DNA of 64,000 bases from Bin34 sp963422415 (lineage in GTDB: Bacteria > Chloroflexota > Anaerolineae > Caldilineales > Caldilineaceae), in the NCBI GenBank assembly GCA_963422415.1, contig OY729430.1:2232001-2296000 (forward strand), in the 5' to 3' direction. Below are positions 9,311 through 18,210 of this stretch, piece after piece (the first letter of the stretch is position 1; each line of letters begins with the position of its first letter). Position numbers and translations under genes: made by a program. The notes below the pieces were generated by a model that did no database searches, had not been told where the DNA came from, and saw only the letters and a program-made list of their open reading frames with translations.

Positions 9311-10278
9311 CCGGCGGAATCCAAGACGCCGAGCGGCTTGGGCTGCATGCCACTGGCCAAACGATGCAAGGCAAGCACGAGGCTCAGACCCAAGGCAAAG
9401 ACGGCCAGAGCCATGGTCGGCTCCCATGGAAACTGACCCCCACCGACTGCGGGCAGGTAATATGTGGTTGCGCCTGTCCCCTCTGGCAGGGGATTGCTCT
9501 GCCAAGGCCAGAGCCGGCGCAGGCTGCCCAGCAGCAGTCCGGAGAGGACAGCCATGGTGGCGTCCATGTGACGGCGCAGCAACCATGTCAGACCGCGCGC
9601 GCAGGAGAGCAGGCCGAAGGCCCCACCGCATACAAAGAGCAGCAAGACGACAAAGTCTCGCTGATTCAACGCCTCCAGCAGATATTGGTACTTGCCCAGA
9701 AGAACCAGAACATAGGAACCGGAGACTCCGGGCAGGATCATGGCGCACAATGCTAGAGCCCCTGCAATCAGTATGAACCACCATGTCTCCGGCGTCTGGG
9801 CCGGCGCCAGTCCCACCAGCCAGAAGGCAGCACCGGCAGCGCCCAGACCGACCAGCGCCGACCTCCAGTTCCAGACCGTGACACGCTGGCTCACCAGCGC
9901 CGTCGAGGCCAGCACCAAGCCGAAAAAGAAACTCCAGATGTAAACGGGATACTCCTGCAGGGCAAACGCGACAGGGCCCGCCAGAACCACAAGGCTGGAC
10001 AGGATGCCCACTCCCAAGGCTACGAGAAAGGGGCCGTGGATGGTCTGGAAAGCCGCCTGCAGGCGCAACCTGAACAGATCGTGCCAGAAGGTCCTTTGCG
10101 TCAAGGCTCGGATACTGCCCACCAACGGGCCATAAATGCCAAGAATCAGGGCCATGGTTCCGCCAGACACTCCGGGCACCAAGTCCGCGGCTCCCATGCA
10201 TGCGCCCTTGATCGCCACCTGCAGATAGGCTGTCCCAAGGCGTACGGACTTCCTGACGCCCAGCTTCACGGGAGCCAT
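9304..10278 (-). CDS. DUF368 polyprenyl-phosphate transporter (PopT-like)
   Basis: A 324-residue integral membrane protein with the DUF368 N-terminal signature MGAADLVPGVSGGTMALILG at about residues 28-47 and a second LPGVSGSYVLVLLG element near residue 190, an internal repeat typical of the family. About eight or more hydrophobic segments are seen. Members of DUF368 (PopT) recycle undecaprenyl phosphate across the cytoplasmic membrane for cell-wall and glycan synthesis. This fits the neighbouring glycosyltransferase-like cassette, although that cassette is on the opposite strand. The ATG start gives a natural N-terminus with a basic cytoplasmic lead. Whether it carries C55-P in this organism is inferred from the family. 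Confidence 0.8.
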   Translation of the reverse strand: MAPVKLGVRKSVRLGTAYLQVAIKGACMGAADLVPGVSGGTMALILGIYGPLVGSIRALTQRTFWHDLFRLRLQAAFQTIHGPFLVALGVGILSSLVVLAGPVAFALQEYPVYIWSFFFGLVLASTALVSQRVTVWNWRSALVGLGAAGAAFWLVGLAPAQTPETWWFILIAGALALCAMILPGVSGSYVLVLLGKYQYLLEALNQRDFVVLLLFVCGGAFGLLSCARGLTWLLRRHMDATMAVLSGLLLGSLRRLWPWQSNPLPEGTGATTYYLPAVGGGQFPWEPTMALAVFALGLSLVLALHRLASGMQPKPLGVLDSAGS

Positions 10279-10343
10279 GACGTCCGAAAGTTCATTTGTG
10301 GATCTGGGGCGGGAAGCGCTGAACAGTCCTGCCCGAGGTGTCG

Positions 10344-10511
10344 CTACCGAGACTCTCGATAGACGACATGCCGGCGTAGAATGGGATCGAACTTCCTGAG
10401 CTCCAGCCGGGATGTGTTGTTGCGCCTGTTCTTCTCGGTCAAATACCGGTGCGTACTTTCGGTACTCTTCATGGTCACCAGCAACCGGACGCCTTTGCTC
10501 TGTTTTGCCAT
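10344..10511 (-). CDS. rpmG: 50S ribosomal protein bL33, zinc-independent form
   Basis: A 55-residue basic protein starting MAKQSKGVRLLV. The core HRYLTEKNRRNN and the ending KFDPILRRHVVYRES match bacterial L33. The cysteines of the zinc-binding C+ form are absent (STEST and FDPIL replace the CxxC pairs), so this is the C- form, as in E. coli. The ATG at 10511 was chosen over an upstream in-frame start because AGGAAAC lies at the right distance before it. It stands alone rather than beside secE or rplK and is divergent from menA. Confidence 0.9.
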   Translation of the reverse strand: MAKQSKGVRLLVTMKSTESTHRYLTEKNRRNNTSRLELRKFDPILRRHVVYRESR

Positions 10512-10577
10512 GGGAACTGTTTCCTGTTTCAAATTGTCAGGCCGCATCGGCATGGCCGACGCGAGGTACGGAAGGGT

Positions 10578-10585
10578 ATTCTATA
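10578..10585 (-). promoter_or_regulatory. Possible -10 element for rpmG
   Basis: On the - strand the sequence TATAGAAT lies about 70 bp upstream of the bL33 start. No clear -35 hexamer is seen at the expected distance. It is a weak promoter candidate only. Confidence 0.25.
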
Positions 10586-10707
10586 TGATCGGGTTGCAGC
10601 GGGCGAGCACGATCCATGTGGAGATCTTTAAGCTCTCATGTGAGAGGCTGCCGATACAATCCGACTTCTGCCTGATGGGGTAACGACTGCAACAGGAAGC
10701 AACGACG

Positions 10708-11601
10708 GTGGATGCCTTGGTTCGACCCACTCCTCTGTTGATCTGGATTCGGGCCGCGCGGCCCAAGACTCTCTGTGCGAGTCTGGCTCCTGTACTGCTG
10801 GGACTGGCCATAGCGGGCCGTGACGTGCAGGTTGATTGGTCACTGGCCGGGTTGACTCTCCTGAGCGCCGTGACGCTGCAGATCGGCACGAATTTCATAA
10901 ACGACTTGATGGATTATCTGAACGGAGCTGACACGGCCGCCCGGGTGGGGCCGCTCCGCGTAATGCAGGCTGGGCTACTCACGGTGCGGCAGATGCAGTT
11001 CGGCATCGTTCTGATATTCGGAATCTGTATTGGCACAGGCCTGATCTTGGTGCGGCAAAGCGGTGGCGTCATTTTGATGATCGGCACCCTGGGCGTCCTC
11101 ATGGGCATCCTCTACACCCTGGGCTCTTCGCTTCTGTCCCTATACGGTCTCAGTGATCTCATGGTCATCGCTTTCTTTGGAACGCTGGCGGTGGGAGGTA
11201 CAGCCTACATTCAAACGGGAGTCCTGTCATCACCCGCTTTTGTGGCCGGTGTGGCTCCTGGCCTGCTGTCCACGGCCATCCTGACGGTCAATAATATCAG
11301 GGACATAGAGCAGGATACGCGTGCCGGCCGCCGCACCTGGGTGGTGCGCTTTGGGACCGACTTTGGACGATGGGAGTACTTGCTCTGTCTGGGGGGAGCT
11401 GCCTTGATTCCCTGGATCTTGGTGTACATGGAGGAGACGGGTCAACTGGCGCTGACTGCCTCTGCCACCCTGATTCTGGGCATACCCCTGATTCGACAGG
11501 TATGGAAGTGGCAAGGCCCTGCCTTGAATCGAACCTTGGGGCTGACCGCAGGATTGCTGTTGCTGCACAGCGCGACCTTTTCCTTGGGATGGTTGGTATA
11601 G
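10708..11601 (+). CDS. menA: 1,4-dihydroxy-2-naphthoate polyprenyltransferase
   Basis: A 297-residue UbiA-superfamily membrane protein. It opens with WIRAARPKTL, and the first Asp-rich prenyl-diphosphate/Mg site is NDLMDYLNGADT followed by GPLRVMQAG, which is diagnostic for MenA rather than UbiA or CtaB. A second Asp-rich loop is NNIRDIEQDTRAGRRT. It prenylates DHNA on the way to menaquinone, so the organism probably uses menaquinone in its respiratory chain. The GTG start is preceded by AGGAAG at about nine bases. It is divergent from rpmG; no other men genes are in the window. Confidence 0.9.
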   Translation: MDALVRPTPLLIWIRAARPKTLCASLAPVLLGLAIAGRDVQVDWSLAGLTLLSAVTLQIGTNFINDLMDYLNGADTAARVGPLRVMQAGLLTVRQMQFGIVLIFGICIGTGLILVRQSGGVILMIGTLGVLMGILYTLGSSLLSLYGLSDLMVIAFFGTLAVGGTAYIQTGVLSSPAFVAGVAPGLLSTAILTVNNIRDIEQDTRAGRRTWVVRFGTDFGRWEYLLCLGGAALIPWILVYMEETGQLALTASATLILGIPLIRQVWKWQGPALNRTLGLTAGLLLLHSATFSLGWLV

Positions 11602-11696
11602 GGGCGCTATATCTGTGTATGCATCGCTTGTTGGGGCGGTCTTGCGAAATGGGTTAGACTTTGGCCAACAATACTCTTTCTCAACCAGGTGGCGCC

Positions 11697-14096
11697 ATGG
11701 TACCCTCCCGTCGCAGCCAGCCATTCTGGCGTTCCGTTCTTGTCCCTGCAAGCCTTGGCTTGTTGTGGCCTTCAGCGCTTTGCGTCTTTTGGTTTTTCTT
11801 CGTTTCTGAATTTGGAAATCCGCTGTCGGCCGAAGCCGCCGGTCCGCGCCAGGCGGATGTGTCTGTCCAAACCCAGGAAATCAACGAGCCGCGCTCTCCG
11901 ACAGAGGGGAGTTCCCACGCGTTTCTTGAGGTGGCAGGACAAGTCGTCGTGGATCAGGAACTGACCCACCTAGGCAAGAGGCAGGTGCAGACAGATACCA
12001 ACTTGCTGGCCTTTGATCTGATTCCCACCGGCAGTGAAACAGCTGTCTTGGGCCAAGTGCGCATATACGACTTGCAGACCGGCGGCCAAGTGGCCGCGTT
12101 TGCCGGCTACGGTCCCGCTTGGACCGCGTCGGGACAGCTCGCTTTCCACGATGCCCAAGGCGAAGCCATGTCCTACGACCTGGAAACGGGCGAATTCTCG
12201 ATGGTTGGCGAGGTTGCCGCCACCGCCGTGGACGTTCTGCCGGCCAGTGCGGAGCCCAATCCGCCGGCATCTTTTCGTCCGTCCACGATCAGGGTGCGGC
12301 ATCGCGACCATAACCAGTGCCGCCCCGGTACACCCGTGGATCAAGTGGACGTCATTCCGATAGAGGAATATGTGGCTCGTGTGCTGCCGGCCGAAGTGCC
12401 CCCTTCCTGGCGCATGGAGGCCTTGAAGGCACAGGCAATTGCCGCGCGGACTTATGCCATCAATCATATTTATCACAATCAAAACGACAGATATCCCTAT
12501 GATGTAAGCGACTGGGCCAATACACAGATGATGTGTGACTACCGCCATGCACGTACTGATCAGGCCGCTGTGGAGACGGCAGGCATGATCTTGAGTCCTA
12601 TTGACGACGCGGCGGTGATCCTACCCATAAACGCGATGTATTCCGCCGAGAATGGCCATCCGACTCGCAAGCACGGCTACTTGGCCTATCTGGACAGTGT
12701 GCCGGACGTGAATGCACTGGGGCAGGAGCGGCGAGGACATGGATGGGGGATGAGCCAACTGGGGGCACAGAGACTGGCCAAGCAGGGACTGAACTTCTGT
12801 CAGATTTTGGGTCATTACTATCAACAGGTGTATTTGAACAGTCTGGAGCAACTCAACACTCCCATCGGCTGTCTGAAAATCAATGATCAGTCCGGGTTTG
12901 CCACGGGCACGGGACTCTACATCCGGGCCCTTGCCGCCAAGGGTCAGGGTGATCTGGCGATATCCATCAACAAGGTCTCGGGCGATGCTGAACCCGGTTG
13001 GACATCTCTGGCAACTGTAGCGTCCGAACCGACAGCCACCCCCGAGCCACCCGTGACGCCCGAAGCGGAGACTATTTCCGAATCGTCTGCGACACCCGAA
13101 GTGGAGGCGGCCCCCGAAACGGAAGAAGTGTCACAGTCCGAGACGTCCGCCAACCCGCCGGCCCCTGCCTGGCCGATCACCTTGCCCTTGCCAGGCAGGG
13201 AGCTGCTATGGTATTTTCCCAGTGACGTGGGTTCAGGCGCTATCCTTGAGATTGAATTGAAAAGCGGTGAGCGTTCCCTGCACACTGTACAGGTTCAGGT
13301 GGACCACAAAGGACCACAACGCCTAGATTTCGCTCTCCTCGAATCCAATGTGCCTGATGTCCCGCAACTCTCGGCCGCGGCGGCTCCCGGAGATAGGGTC
13401 AGCGTGGGTCGAGACTGGCAATGGGAGCAGAGCGCTCTGTATTATTCGAAGGATTCAGGCGAATTGGTACAGGACCCCAATGCCAATGACGGAATCCTCT
13501 GGCTTGGCGACCCTGCACGTCATCAAACCGGATCTTGGTATGGCCCCTATACCTCGGTGTTGCCCGGAGGGCAATCCTACCGGGCTATCTTCAAGGTCGG
13601 GATCGGCGCCGGCACTCATATGGAGGAAGGCGCCGTTGATGTCGCGCTGCCCGTGGCCCGCTTTGACGTGGCGGTGAACCAAGGCGTGAAAGTCTTGGGA
13701 CTGCGGGATGTCTATCTGACCGACTTCGCGTCGGAGGCGAGTCTGCTCAGCTTCCCGGTGGACTTCCATCTTTTCGAAGATGTCGAAGATCTGGAATTCC
13801 GCGTGACTTGGTACGGCCATGATCCCTTTGCGTTGGACAATGTATCGGTAGTGACCCTGCCTTTTGCCGATTGGGCCAATCACCCCCTGCCGCTCCCCTT
13901 GGTCCCCAATTCCCCGATCCGGGACTTGCGCATTGTGGCCTTTGACCAAGCCAACAACATAAGTACGCTGTTCTCTCTGCGTCTGGGTGAGGCTCCCGGC
14001 AGCCAGGCAGCGGAATTTGACCCTGATGACTGTTCGTGGCTGGGGGATTGCCGCGACGCGGCCATAACTCTGGACTTGCCCACGGCCGCCGAATAG
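11697..14096 (+). CDS. SpoIID/LytB-domain secreted protein
   Basis: Using the ATG at 11697, which follows AGGTGG, the protein has 799 residues. A hydrophobic N-terminal segment (about residues 10-30) is a signal peptide or anchor. Residues about 60-180 look like short beta-propeller-like repeats. Residues about 194-388 form the SpoIID domain, with EEYVARVLPAEVPPSW, ALKAQAIAARTYA and GHGWGMSQLGAQ. SpoIID relatives are lytic transglycosylases or amidase enhancers acting on peptidoglycan. Residues about 440-490 are a Thr/Pro/Glu linker, and the rest is beta-rich. An alternative TTG start at 11661 has a poor ribosome site. No other sporulation genes are visible, so a wall-remodelling role is more likely than spore formation. 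Confidence 0.8.
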   Translation: MVPSRRSQPFWRSVLVPASLGLLWPSALCVFWFFFVSEFGNPLSAEAAGPRQADVSVQTQEINEPRSPTEGSSHAFLEVAGQVVVDQELTHLGKRQVQTDTNLLAFDLIPTGSETAVLGQVRIYDLQTGGQVAAFAGYGPAWTASGQLAFHDAQGEAMSYDLETGEFSMVGEVAATAVDVLPASAEPNPPASFRPSTIRVRHRDHNQCRPGTPVDQVDVIPIEEYVARVLPAEVPPSWRMEALKAQAIAARTYAINHIYHNQNDRYPYDVSDWANTQMMCDYRHARTDQAAVETAGMILSPIDDAAVILPINAMYSAENGHPTRKHGYLAYLDSVPDVNALGQERRGHGWGMSQLGAQRLAKQGLNFCQILGHYYQQVYLNSLEQLNTPIGCLKINDQSGFATGTGLYIRALAAKGQGDLAISINKVSGDAEPGWTSLATVASEPTATPEPPVTPEAETISESSATPEVEAAPETEEVSQSETSANPPAPAWPITLPLPGRELLWYFPSDVGSGAILEIELKSGERSLHTVQVQVDHKGPQRLDFALLESNVPDVPQLSAAAAPGDRVSVGRDWQWEQSALYYSKDSGELVQDPNANDGILWLGDPARHQTGSWYGPYTSVLPGGQSYRAIFKVGIGAGTHMEEGAVDVALPVARFDVAVNQGVKVLGLRDVYLTDFASEASLLSFPVDFHLFEDVEDLEFRVTWYGHDPFALDNVSVVTLPFADWANHPLPLPLVPNSPIRDLRIVAFDQANNISTLFSLRLGEAPGSQAAEFDPDDCSWLGDCRDAAITLDLPTAAE

Positions 14097-14100
14097 CCTG

Positions 14101-14133
14101 TGTGGTCTTCGGGCTCGGAGCCCGAAGACCACA
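14101..14133 (+). terminator. Strong hairpin after the SpoIID-domain gene
   Basis: A 15-bp perfect stem with a 3-base loop, arms TGTGGTCTTCGGGCT and its complement, begins four bases after the stop codon. Only a short T run follows, so it may stop transcription inefficiently or protect the mRNA end. Because the stem is symmetric it could serve either direction. Confidence 0.6.
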
Positions 14134-14432
14134 GTTTCCGCCAGGGCGGAGATTTCTCGCCGTTTTGCCAAGGCTCCGATCGATGGCCATGACGCGGCCT
14201 TCTTGCAAAATCCGCCTCAAGGCGTCATAGTGTGCTTGGTGTTTTTCTAGGGATGCTTGCTCCTCTTGAAACCGCCTGCATGCCCAAGTGTCCAGCCTAC
14301 GCATGCTCTGGCTGGCTTGAAGTAGACAGCTGCAGAAATCCCCACTGGGGCTTGCATCAAGGCCGCACAGCCAAGACCCTTCGGGAATCAGGCGCCACTG
14401 CAGGTACGGTGCGTCGATCCAGACAAGGGGCG
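14134..14432. other. Convergent intergenic stretch with a possible short - strand coding remnant
   Basis: Between the hairpin and the end of the ABC gene, the - strand frame running from about 14440 to 14150 is open and reads like protein. It includes WIDAPYLQWRLIPEG and a charged helical segment FQEEQASLEKHQAHYDALRR. There is no convincing start codon with a ribosome site, and the frame runs on into the SpoIID gene. I cannot tell a real small gene or remnant from chance. No other feature was found. Confidence 0.25.
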
Positions 14433-16265
14433 CTATGGGGATGGGATGGAGATGGCATCCATGGCGCCGAGGCTCCAGATAGCTCTCATTTCCTCGGAAT
14501 TCTCGAGCAGATCCTCCAAGGTACCAATGGCTTGGACACGGCTTTTTTTCAGAACCACCACTTGGTCTGCATGGCGCAAGACACGATGGCGGTGAGACAC
14601 TACCAGGCAAGTCGGAGCGTAACTTCTCTTGCCGTTCGCGGTGGAATTCATGCCGACGCGTTGGAGCACCCGTTCCCACAACAGTCGTTCCGTGTCCAGG
14701 TCCAATGCGCTGGAAAGGTCGTCTATCACCAACAGGTCTTCGCCCGCTATCAGCATGCGCGCGGCCGCCACTCGCTGAATCTGACCGCCTGAAAGACGCA
14801 GCCCTCGTGGTCCTACCAGAGTTTCCAGCCCTTCGGGCATGGTCTGCAAATCTTGTTCGAACATGGCCGCGTCCAACGCATCCTCGACCGCGCCGGGAGG
14901 ATAGTCCTTTCCCAGCGTAATGTTGTTGCGCAGCGTGTCACTGAAGAGCTTGGGGATCTGCGGGGTATAGGAGGCGCGCGGCGGTGTCATGTACAGATCC
15001 GGATTTTGGACGGGATCATCATTCCACCGGATGGTGCCGTGCTGCAGTGGCAACAGGCCCAGAATCGTCTTGAGCAACGTGGATTTGCCGGAACCAATGC
15101 GTCCAGTAATGACCGTGAAGGATCCTTGATCTAGGACAAGATTTACGTCTTGCACTCCTTCCTCTTCCTCAAAAAGATGCGTTACCTGTTCCAATCGCAA
15201 GCGCTTCAGGGGCGTGGATTCCTCATCGGGAACCCGAAACGCCCGCTCCCCGGCGGCTACGGGATGCGCGTAGCCCATGTCTTGGAATGTAGCGTGCGCA
15301 GGCAAGGCATCCTGGAGTCTCTGGAGGGACACGCGTCCCCGTTTGAAACTGCCCAACATCCAGCGGAGCCATCCCGCATAGTCGGCTACCCGGTCAAGAT
15401 AGGTAATCATCAGTATAAAGTCTCCCAAGCCAATGCCATTGCTGTTGCGGGTGTAGGAAATGTAGAGCAGCAGACTGACGGTACAGATCGCCGTCGTCGC
15501 CCCGGATAGGCTATCCAATAGTACGGAAAGCCACTTTTCCCGCACCGCAGCCTTGCGGCGAGTGGCATTCAAGATTTTCAAGCGTCGACTCAACCCGTCG
15601 TGTCGCGGGGCAAGCTTGAAGAGGAGCAAGGCATTGTAGACTTCGCCAATGAACTCAGTAACGGCAGCGCCGCGCTTTCGGGATTCACTGCGCAGTGCTC
15701 GGACCCGCTTGTCCACCAGTTCTATGGCCAACGAGGACAGCATTACCGGCGCCACAATCAGGACGGTGGCTGTCCAGTCGATGGAACCCATGATTAGGAC
15801 GGCTCCGATGCCGAACGCCACTACCCCCCAACCATCCACCATTTCTTCGATGGGCATGCAGGCCTCCTCGACATCATCCCGCATACGGCTGATGGTTTCA
15901 CTGGAGTTGCCCAGGTTGGCTTGCGCCCCCGGCTTGTGGGCCACCAGCCGCATCATGTTCAGGCGTACCAGCCCGGTAATGCGATGCCAGTAGTCGCCAT
16001 AGGCCCAGGATGCACCAAACTGCAAGAGCGCCCGGGTCAGACCTATGGAACCCAACAACACCAGTATGGAGATGGGGGAAATCACTGTCTCTCTGCTGCC
16101 TTCTAGGCTGTCGTAATACAGTTTGACCAGATAGCCTGGCAACAGGGGCAGCGTATGGATTGTGGACCAGCCAATGGCATTGACCAAATAGAACCATGTC
16201 TTGTACCGGAGCAGTACACTCAGGAATTGCAGGACTGGTCGGCCAGTCTCGGTTGCATATGTCAT
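14433..16265 (-). CDS. ABC exporter half-transporter (membrane + ATPase), degenerate-site partner
   Basis: A 610-residue type-IV ABC half-transporter: six membrane segments in about residues 1-320, then the nucleotide-binding domain. Walker A is GRIGSGKST, the signature is LSGGQIQR and the Walker B end is LLVIDDLSSALD. The residue after the Walker B Asp is Asp instead of the catalytic Glu, as in the non-consensus subunit of heterodimeric exporters such as TM287/288. The gene starts 12 bp after its partner on the same strand, so the two surely work as one exporter. The substrate (drug, lipid or peptide) cannot be told. Confidence 0.85.
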   Translation of the reverse strand: MTYATETGRPVLQFLSVLLRYKTWFYLVNAIGWSTIHTLPLLPGYLVKLYYDSLEGSRETVISPISILVLLGSIGLTRALLQFGASWAYGDYWHRITGLVRLNMMRLVAHKPGAQANLGNSSETISRMRDDVEEACMPIEEMVDGWGVVAFGIGAVLIMGSIDWTATVLIVAPVMLSSLAIELVDKRVRALRSESRKRGAAVTEFIGEVYNALLLFKLAPRHDGLSRRLKILNATRRKAAVREKWLSVLLDSLSGATTAICTVSLLLYISYTRNSNGIGLGDFILMITYLDRVADYAGWLRWMLGSFKRGRVSLQRLQDALPAHATFQDMGYAHPVAAGERAFRVPDEESTPLKRLRLEQVTHLFEEEEGVQDVNLVLDQGSFTVITGRIGSGKSTLLKTILGLLPLQHGTIRWNDDPVQNPDLYMTPPRASYTPQIPKLFSDTLRNNITLGKDYPPGAVEDALDAAMFEQDLQTMPEGLETLVGPRGLRLSGGQIQRVAAARMLIAGEDLLVIDDLSSALDLDTERLLWERVLQRVGMNSTANGKRSYAPTCLVVSHRHRVLRHADQVVVLKKSRVQAIGTLEDLLENSEEMRAIWSLGAMDAISIPSP

Positions 16266-16277
16266 GTGTGCCCTCCC

Positions 16278-18014
16278 TTACTCGCTGCCTTGCGCAATGA
16301 GATGGTTAAGCCGGGACTGCGGCAGGGCCAGCAGATCTTGGCGGGTGCCATATTCCAGCACTACACCCCGGTCCAGAATCAGGATTTCGTCTACCTTTTC
16401 CAAGGACTTCATCTTGTGGGCGATCACAACGCTGGTGCGGCCCCGCAGCAGTTTCTGGAGCGCCTCTTCCACTTCCTCTTCGGTGGCCGGATCCAGACTG
16501 GCGACAGCTTCGTCCAGGATTACCACTTCCGGATCACGCAGAAAGATCCGTGCCAGTGCCAGACGTTGCGCCTCCCCTGTCGAAAGATCCAGAGATGCAC
16601 TTGACATAAGCGTATTCAGTCCTTGCGGCTGGGTCGCGAGCCAAGGCAGCAGATTGAGTTCTCCCAACGCGTCCTCCAATTGCGAGTCGGTGTAATGCTC
16701 CTCAAAGAGGTGCAGATTGTCCCGTAAGGTACCGCTGAAGAACTGCACATTTTGGGTTACCACTCCCACCTTGCGCCGCAGCGTCTCCTGGTTGAATTCC
16801 TGCAGGTTTCGGTTATTCAACAGAATTTGCCCTTGATCGGGATCGTACATGCGGGCCAGAAGCCGTCCAATCGTGGTCTTGCCGCTGCCGGTCCGTCCTG
16901 CGATCCCCAGTGTATGCCCCGGCTCTAGGACAAAGTCGATGTTTTTAAGGACCAATTCGGAGTCATCCGCATAGCAGAAGTGCACCTGCTGGAAGCGGAC
17001 GCTGACAGGAGATGGGCCAATGTCGGTCCAAGGCCCGTAGTGAAGACGAGTTTTCTTCCGCCTCAATTCCTCGATGCGAACCAGACTGCCCCCGGCTTTT
17101 TGCAACTCCTCCATTTGGTGCGACAATTCCTCGATGGGCCATAGCATCAGGTTCATGTAGGCATACATCAGGTAAATGGTGCCGATGGTCATCTGCCCGT
17201 TCAGGAACAGATAGCCTCCCCAAGCCAGCATGAAGCCGGATCCTAGGCCCGTGGTAAACAGGGTGCAGGGCCAGACCAGTCCGCCCAAGCTGAATGCAAG
17301 CCTCCCATGCCGAATCTGTCGCTGGATATATGTTTCCATTTGCCGCAGAGAGTATGTGATGCCACCGAGGGCCTTGATGTCCTCCATGTTGGTCAGACGC
17401 TCTTCCATCAGTCCATAGAGCTTGCCAGCCATCTCCCGCAATCTCTCGTTATAGGGCACGCCGAAGGTCCGGAGCTTGATCATCAGGCCGGCCATGACTC
17501 CGATGAAACCTACAATGACCAGGCAAATCCGCCAGTCTTCAAAGGCCATTACGATGCCAATGCCCACGACTAGCAGGATGCTGCGGAGGAACCGTAGCGA
17601 GAACTGGGAGAAGAACTTGGCCAACTGATTGGCATCGCCGTCCGTGCGCTCTAGCATGGTGCCGGGGGGATGGGTATTGAAGAACTCCATGTCTAGGGTG
17701 ATGGCATGTCGCAGCAAGTCAACTCGAATGTTGTTGGTGGCGGCCCAAGCCACGTTCTCGCCGAGGTATTCGGTCAGTCCCTCTCCGCCCAAGCGGCCGA
17801 GACGCACAATCAGGTAGAGGATCGCCAAGCTTGCCAGAGAACGGGTGGTAGCATCCCCGGCTACGCCGTCAATGAAATCCCGGAGCAACTGCGGTCCATA
17901 CAGGCTGAGGGCGGTATGCAGCAGCAGTCCCATGCCCATGAGCAAGACCTGTCCCTTGTAGGGAGACAGATAATGGAAAAGGTAGGTTTGGAAGATGGAG
18001 AGCGATGCTTTCAA
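16278..18014 (-). CDS. ABC exporter half-transporter, consensus-site partner
   Basis: About 578 residues. The membrane domain is followed by an ATPase with Walker A GRTGSGKTT, signature LSTGEAQRLALAR (Thr in place of the first signature Gly) and Walker B VVILDEAVASLD with an intact Glu. I place the start at the TTG at 18014, not at the farther upstream in-frame codon at 18137, because an intrinsic terminator on the same strand (18045-18081) lies between them and the residues before 18014 match nothing expected. The first in-frame ATG (17939) would cut into the first membrane helix. It pairs with the downstream gene as a heterodimer. Confidence 0.8.
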   Translation of the reverse strand: MKASLSIFQTYLFHYLSPYKGQVLLMGMGLLLHTALSLYGPQLLRDFIDGVAGDATTRSLASLAILYLIVRLGRLGGEGLTEYLGENVAWAATNNIRVDLLRHAITLDMEFFNTHPPGTMLERTDGDANQLAKFFSQFSLRFLRSILLVVGIGIVMAFEDWRICLVIVGFIGVMAGLMIKLRTFGVPYNERLREMAGKLYGLMEERLTNMEDIKALGGITYSLRQMETYIQRQIRHGRLAFSLGGLVWPCTLFTTGLGSGFMLAWGGYLFLNGQMTIGTIYLMYAYMNLMLWPIEELSHQMEELQKAGGSLVRIEELRRKKTRLHYGPWTDIGPSPVSVRFQQVHFCYADDSELVLKNIDFVLEPGHTLGIAGRTGSGKTTIGRLLARMYDPDQGQILLNNRNLQEFNQETLRRKVGVVTQNVQFFSGTLRDNLHLFEEHYTDSQLEDALGELNLLPWLATQPQGLNTLMSSASLDLSTGEAQRLALARIFLRDPEVVILDEAVASLDPATEEEVEEALQKLLRGRTSVVIAHKMKSLEKVDEILILDRGVVLEYGTRQDLLALPQSRLNHLIAQGSE

Positions 18015-18044
18015 GTCGTACAGAATCCCAGTGTCAAGTCGGAA

Positions 18045-18081
18045 CAAAAAAAGCCGTGGACAATCAGGACTTCCACGGCTT
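18045..18081 (-). terminator. Intrinsic terminator
   Basis: On the - strand, a 10-bp perfect stem (AAGCCGTGGA and its complement) with an 11-base loop is followed by seven T residues. It sits about 130 bp after the P1 peptidase stop and before the ABC exporter genes, so it ends the lepB to P1-peptidase operon. Confidence 0.85.
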
Positions 18082-18210
18082 GAGGGTTCTGCTCGAAAAC
18101 AGAAGACTACATCATCACAGACAAGGGTCCTGACCATAGGGCAAGAAGCATGTATTCGCGAAACAAATCATTTCCTTCCCTCCTTTGGATCCAAACCCGA
18201 TGACGATTCT

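Noticed and set aside
18015..18137. Upstream extension of the ABC exporter gene to 18137
   Set aside because: It contains an intrinsic terminator on the same strand and the residues are unlike any exporter N-terminus.
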